DNA from: an uncultured Eubacteriales bacterium
GTDB lineage: Bacteria > Bacillota > Clostridia > Oscillospirales > Acutalibacteraceae
Length of the DNA: 8,688 bases
Assembly (NCBI GenBank): GCA_900313125.1
Contig: OMPZ01000025.1
Coordinates: 1-8,688 of the forward strand
Direction: 5' to 3'
The translations under genes were made by a program, and so were the position numbers. Position 1 is the first letter of the stretch. Each line of letters begins with the position of its first letter. This document shows, one piece after another, positions 6,319 through 8,688 of the stretch. The notes under the pieces were generated by a model that was not told the origin of the DNA, ran no database searches, and worked only from the letters and a program-made list of their open reading frames with translations.

Positions 6319-6439
6319 ATAGCAAACGACATTATACTTTATCTTACAAACGAATTGCGGGGGCTTTCCGATCGCCCCCGCACCCCTTCGGTTTAACATC
6401 TTTAAAAAATAATAAAGAAAAATATATGTCGTTTACTAT
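6319..6439. repeat. Imperfect 121-bp foldback (MITE-like) sequence
   Basis: The ends ATAGCAAACGACAT (6319-6332) and ATGTCGTTTACTAT (6426-6439) are inverted copies with 13 of 14 matches, and the similarity continues inward (TATA then CTTTAT on both arms, with a small gap). The middle holds TGCGGGGGC/GCCCCCGCA (6356-6364 with 6374-6382), a nine-base stem over a nine-base loop. AAC flanks both outer ends (6316-6318 and 6440-6442) and might be a short target duplication, though three bases can match by chance. No T-run follows the core hairpin on either strand, so it is not a normal terminator. It contains no convincing coding sequence. Confidence 0.45.
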
Positions 6440-6458
6440 AACACCTCGGAGGTTTGCT

Positions 6459-7655
6459 ATGGTCAGAAGGTTTTTGTGTACGATCTTGTGTTTGGCTTTG
6501 TTTGCGGCGGCGAATGTAACGGCTTTTGCCGAGGATCTGCCCGACGCGGCGGCTGTCTCGTCGAACGACGCCGTAAACGACGCGGTCGGACTTGCCGCGC
6601 CGAGCGCGCTGCTCATGGACTTTTCCACAGGGAAAATTTTGTATGAGAAAAACTCGCACGAACGCCGCCCCTGCGCGTCGATAACGAAGGTCATGACGCT
6701 GTGTCTTGTTTTTGAAGCGATGGAAGCCGGGCAATTCGACTGCGATACTGTCGTCACGGCGTCGCCGATAGCTGCCGCGCAGGACGGCTCGGATATATGG
6801 CTCGTCGAGGGCGAGCAGATGTGCGTCAATGATCTGCTGAAGGCGGTAGTGATAGTCTCGGCGAACGACGCGGCAGTCGCGCTGGCGGAGCTTGTCAGCG
6901 GCACGCAGGAAGCGTTCGTCGCGAAGATGAACGAGAAGGCAAAGCAGCTCGGCATGAACGACACCGAGTTCAAAAACTGCAACGGTCTCGACGAGGACGG
7001 TCACCTCACGAGCGCGCACGACGTCGCGCTGATGTCACGCGAGCTTATGCGCCACGAGAAAATTTTCGACTACACCTGCGTTTGGCTCGACTATATCCGC
7101 GACGGCGCAACTCAGCTTGTCAACACGAACAGGCTCGTGAAAAGCTACGACGGCATAACGGGGCTGAAAACCGGCACGACGAGCCTTGCCGGGGCGTGCA
7201 TCTCGGCGACGGCGCAGCGGGGCGGCATGAGCCTTATCGCGGTTGTGCTCGGCGACAAAACGACCGACGAGCGTTTTTCCGACGCGGCGAAGCTGCTCGA
7301 CTACGGCTTTGCGGGCTTTTGCGCCGTCGAGCCGGAAATACCGCAGACACTGCCCGAGAGCGCGCCTGTCAAAAACGGCATGGAGCAAAGCGTGCCGCTG
7401 CACTTTGAGCCGGACGGGACATTCCTGCTGAAAAACGGCGAGCAAGACACCGTCGAATGCGAGCTGCGCATAGCGGAGGAAACGGCAGCCCCCGTAGAAG
7501 CGGGACAAAAGCTCGGCAGCGTAATTTACAAAAGCGGCAGCGAAGTTTTGGGCGAATTCCCGGTAACGGCAGAGCGCGGCGTTGAAAAGATAAACTTTCA
7601 CGATGTATTCGCGGCGTTGTTTCGCGCGTTCGTCTCGCCGCAGGATAAGCGGTAA
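6459..7655 (+). CDS. dacF: D-alanyl-D-alanine carboxypeptidase (DacF/PBP5-type)
   Basis: A 398-residue low-molecular-weight class A penicillin-binding protein that removes the terminal D-Ala from peptidoglycan stem peptides outside the membrane. A signal peptide (MVRR, hydrophobic stretch to about residue 22, probable cleavage after TAFA at 24) is followed by the peptidase S11 domain with SITK (S74 nucleophile, K77), SAN (134-136) and KTG (237-239). The C-terminal part from about residue 300 matches the beta-rich PBP5 C domain, ending in an amphipathic stretch (FHDVFAALFRAF) suited to lying on the membrane. The start is ATG at 6459, six bases after GGAGG; the in-frame ATG at 6426 lies in the foldback element and has no ribosome binding site. 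It stands alone, and I see no confident promoter. The dacF symbol is by family only; paralogues dacA and dacB are hard to separate. Confidence 0.92.
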   Translation: MVRRFLCTILCLALFAAANVTAFAEDLPDAAAVSSNDAVNDAVGLAAPSALLMDFSTGKILYEKNSHERRPCASITKVMTLCLVFEAMEAGQFDCDTVVTASPIAAAQDGSDIWLVEGEQMCVNDLLKAVVIVSANDAAVALAELVSGTQEAFVAKMNEKAKQLGMNDTEFKNCNGLDEDGHLTSAHDVALMSRELMRHEKIFDYTCVWLDYIRDGATQLVNTNRLVKSYDGITGLKTGTTSLAGACISATAQRGGMSLIAVVLGDKTTDERFSDAAKLLDYGFAGFCAVEPEIPQTLPESAPVKNGMEQSVPLHFEPDGTFLLKNGEQDTVECELRIAEETAAPVEAGQKLGSVIYKSGSEVLGEFPVTAERGVEKINFHDVFAALFRAFVSPQDKR

Positions 7656-7662
7656 AGGGCAG

Positions 7663-7691
7663 AAAAACGGCGGCAGAGTTCTGCCGCCGTT
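7663..7691 (-). terminator. Rho-independent terminator between convergent genes, oriented for the minus strand
   Basis: AACGGCGGCAG (7666-7676) pairs with CTGCCGCCGTT (7681-7691) over the loop AGTT, an 11-base stem. On the minus strand it runs into TTTTT (7667 to 7663), a proper terminator for the small ORF. On the plus strand the stem is followed by GATAATG, so it is a weaker stop for dacF, whose coding region ends ten bases before the stem. Confidence 0.85.
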
Positions 7692-7704
7692 GATAATGTT
7701 ATGT

Positions 7705-7836
7705 TTACTGTTGCGCATTTTCCCAAGGGTCATAAACGGTAGTGGTAACACTCTGAGGACCATTGCTTGCTGTAACAATGTCCTCGTTATTTAAAACTAC
7801 GATCTCCATTTCGGGAGATGAATAATCTTTTTTCAT
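7705..7836 (-). CDS. Small ORF of 43 residues, unknown function
   Basis: The ATG at 7834-7836 has a near-perfect AAGGAGGG ending eight bases upstream, the strongest ribosome binding site in the window, and TAA lies at 7705-7707, 14 bases before a terminator stem. The peptide begins MKKDYSSPEMEIVVLNNEDI and ends VYDPWENAQQ. It is acidic after a lysine start, has no hydrophobic stretch long enough for a membrane segment or classical signal peptide, and has no cysteine. The pattern K-K-x-Y-x-x-P-E-x-E followed by E-D-I-V-T-x-S recalls short proteins often seen in Ruminococcaceae and Lachnospiraceae; this is recall only, and I know of no assigned function. A leader-type or precursor peptide, a partner of the upstream surface protein, or a small cytoplasmic protein are all possible. 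It starts 17 bp after the upstream gene ends, so both share a transcript. Confidence 0.8.
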   Translation of the reverse strand: MKKDYSSPEMEIVVLNNEDIVTASNGPQSVTTTVYDPWENAQQ

Positions 7837-7844
7837 TTTTATTC

Positions 7845-7850
7845 CCTCCT
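7845..7850 (-). promoter_or_regulatory. Strong Shine-Dalgarno of the 43-residue ORF
   Basis: AGGAGG (within AAGGAGGG) lies between the stop of the surface-protein gene and the small ORF's ATG with an eight-base spacer. It is the main argument that this short frame is translated. Confidence 0.9.
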
Positions 7851-7853
7851 TAG

Positions 7854-8688
7854 TCAGGCGTTTTCAATATAATCATCTGCAGCCACACCATATTCGTAAA
7901 GCATCAGACAAAGGTCAAATAACTTTGGATTATCATCATCAATATTTAAGGTATTTACAACAGAATAAATATAATCAAGTGGTGAACACGTAACACTCCC
8001 CGTTTCGCCTGTATCAAGAGTGTAATTAATAGTAAATTTATGTCTGATAGCATGAGCAGGTATTTTTTCAATTGTTATACCGTTATTTGTATGTCTTGTA
8101 TTGCAAATTATTGCATTGTTACTATCATTTATATGCTCAGCCGCATTAATTACAATATTATCTAAAGAAGTAATGTTCATCATAATATTGCTGTCAAGAG
8201 CAAGATTAAGGTTGTCAAACGGGTCTATTGCGAGATTCTCATGTTCCAAATTGATGTTATTATAGATAGAAGACCAGTCTTTCATAGAGATTTCTTCAAA
8301 ATCATCATCTAAAGCATCGTTAAATTTAAAATACTGTGCATATTCACTATACTTTTGTAAACTTTCAATCAGCGTTTGTTCTTTTTCTTTTATAACACTT
8401 ACATATTCTCCGCTACTATTTTTACCATAACTGTCAAAATAAAACGTTTTTTCCGTGTCTGGAATCAGAGTATTTGTGCTATCATATACACCAAGCTTTA
8501 CCGAACCGCCGTTATAATATTCCACCGAAATAGGGCAGGTTATTTTATATCCTTTTTCAGTAGAAATCTCCCCATCATTATAATCAATAAGGTTATTAGT
8601 AAAAGTAGCGGTTTTAGTACCATTAAAATAGTCATCCAAACTCATTTCGTATGTTGGTAAAGTTACAGAAGAATCAGCATCTTTAATG
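7854..8688 (-). CDS. Probable surface protein, C-terminal part; unknown function
   Basis: The frame is open from the right edge to TGA at 7854-7856, giving the last 277 residues. The upstream codons (IKDADSSVTLPTYE before the first visible Met at 8643-8645) and the lack of a ribosome binding site there show that this Met is internal. The fragment is acidic, rich in Asn, Asp, Tyr and Ile, and probably mostly beta, with four scattered cysteines and no membrane segment. Its end, SPLDYIYSVVN followed by LFDLCLMLYEYGVAADDYIENA read in two parts, resembles a module recalled from the C-termini of large extracellular Clostridia proteins (YSVxxYxYxxL then LLxALxxYGxAAQxYF). I assign location and class on that resemblance alone. 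Its DNA is far more AT-rich than that of the genes to the left: 13 G or C in the 60 bases from 7921, against 33 in the 60 from 7021. Confidence 0.7.
   Translation of the reverse strand, partial: IKDADSSVTLPTYEMSLDDYFNGTKTATFTNNLIDYNDGEISTEKGYKITCPISVEYYNGGSVKLGVYDSTNTLIPDTEKTFYFDSYGKNSSGEYVSVIKEKEQTLIESLQKYSEYAQYFKFNDALDDDFEEISMKDWSSIYNNINLEHENLAIDPFDNLNLALDSNIMMNITSLDNIVINAAEHINDSNNAIICNTRHTNNGITIEKIPAHAIRHKFTINYTLDTGETGSVTCSPLDYIYSVVNTLNIDDDNPKLFDLCLMLYEYGVAADDYIENA

Noticed and set aside
5544..6332. A 262-codon minus-strand open frame opposite tsaD
   Set aside because: It is antisense to a fully conserved tsaD, rich in Arg and Val as shadows are, and without ribosome binding site or recognisable motif.
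6356..6382. The GC-rich hairpin as a second terminator after tsaD
   Set aside because: The stem is strong, but neither strand has a T-run after it, and a complete terminator already lies at 6258-6287.
6426..6458. A longer carboxypeptidase starting at ATG 6426
   Set aside because: No ribosome binding site precedes it, while GGAGG sits six bases before ATG 6459, which also starts a proper signal peptide.
7035..7778. A 247-codon minus-strand open frame opposite dacF
   Set aside because: It runs antisense through the carboxypeptidase and across the terminator hairpin, overlaps the small ORF in another frame, and is Arg/Ala-rich with no motif.
1..8688. CRISPR array, tRNA or rRNA genes, transposase or integrase genes
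   Set aside because: I saw no regularly spaced direct repeats, no tRNA-like cloverleaf, no rRNA sequence and no recombinase motif in the window.

Overview
The window looks like a chromosomal segment of a moderately GC-rich Clostridia member (Firmicutes; Oscillospirales/Ruminococcaceae-like). This placement is an inference from the AGGAGG-type ribosome binding sites, sigma-A promoters, Gram-positive family variants (CsoR, YwlE-type phosphatase, DacF-type carboxypeptidase) and codon use. No rRNA or marker gene fixes the genus.

Layout. 1-816 (+) is the 3' end of a GHL10-type (DUF187) glycoside-hydrolase-like protein. It converges on, and overlaps by 23 bp, a small GIY-YIG protein (794-1123, -). 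Upstream on the minus strand lies a copper-resistance operon: csoR (3692-4048) then copA (1172-3664). Its promoter has perfect consensus -35 and -10 boxes with a 17-nt spacer and two inverted copies of a CsoR-type operator. CopA carries one heavy-metal-binding domain at each end. The C-terminal one has its own Shine-Dalgarno and ATG, so a free CopZ-like chaperone could be made from the same reading frame.

A divergent intergenic region (4100-4311) holds a 50-bp palindromic element and the promoter of a plus-strand operon. That operon encodes a YwlE-like protein-arginine/low-molecular-weight phosphatase, RimI (N-terminal acetyltransferase) and TsaD (tRNA t6A synthesis), and ends in a clear Rho-independent terminator at 6258-6287. 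An approximately 121-bp imperfect foldback sequence (6319-6439) separates it from a DacF/PBP5-type D-Ala-D-Ala carboxypeptidase (6459-7655).

From about 7700 the base composition drops sharply. The right end, on the minus strand, is a strongly AT-rich two-gene unit: the C-terminal part of a large probable surface protein (7854 to beyond 8688), followed 17 bp downstream by a 43-residue ORF with an excellent ribosome binding site (7705-7836) and a terminator (7663-7691). This pair is the least explained part of the window and the best candidate for something undescribed. The rest is conserved housekeeping or metal homeostasis with some noteworthy regulatory detail.
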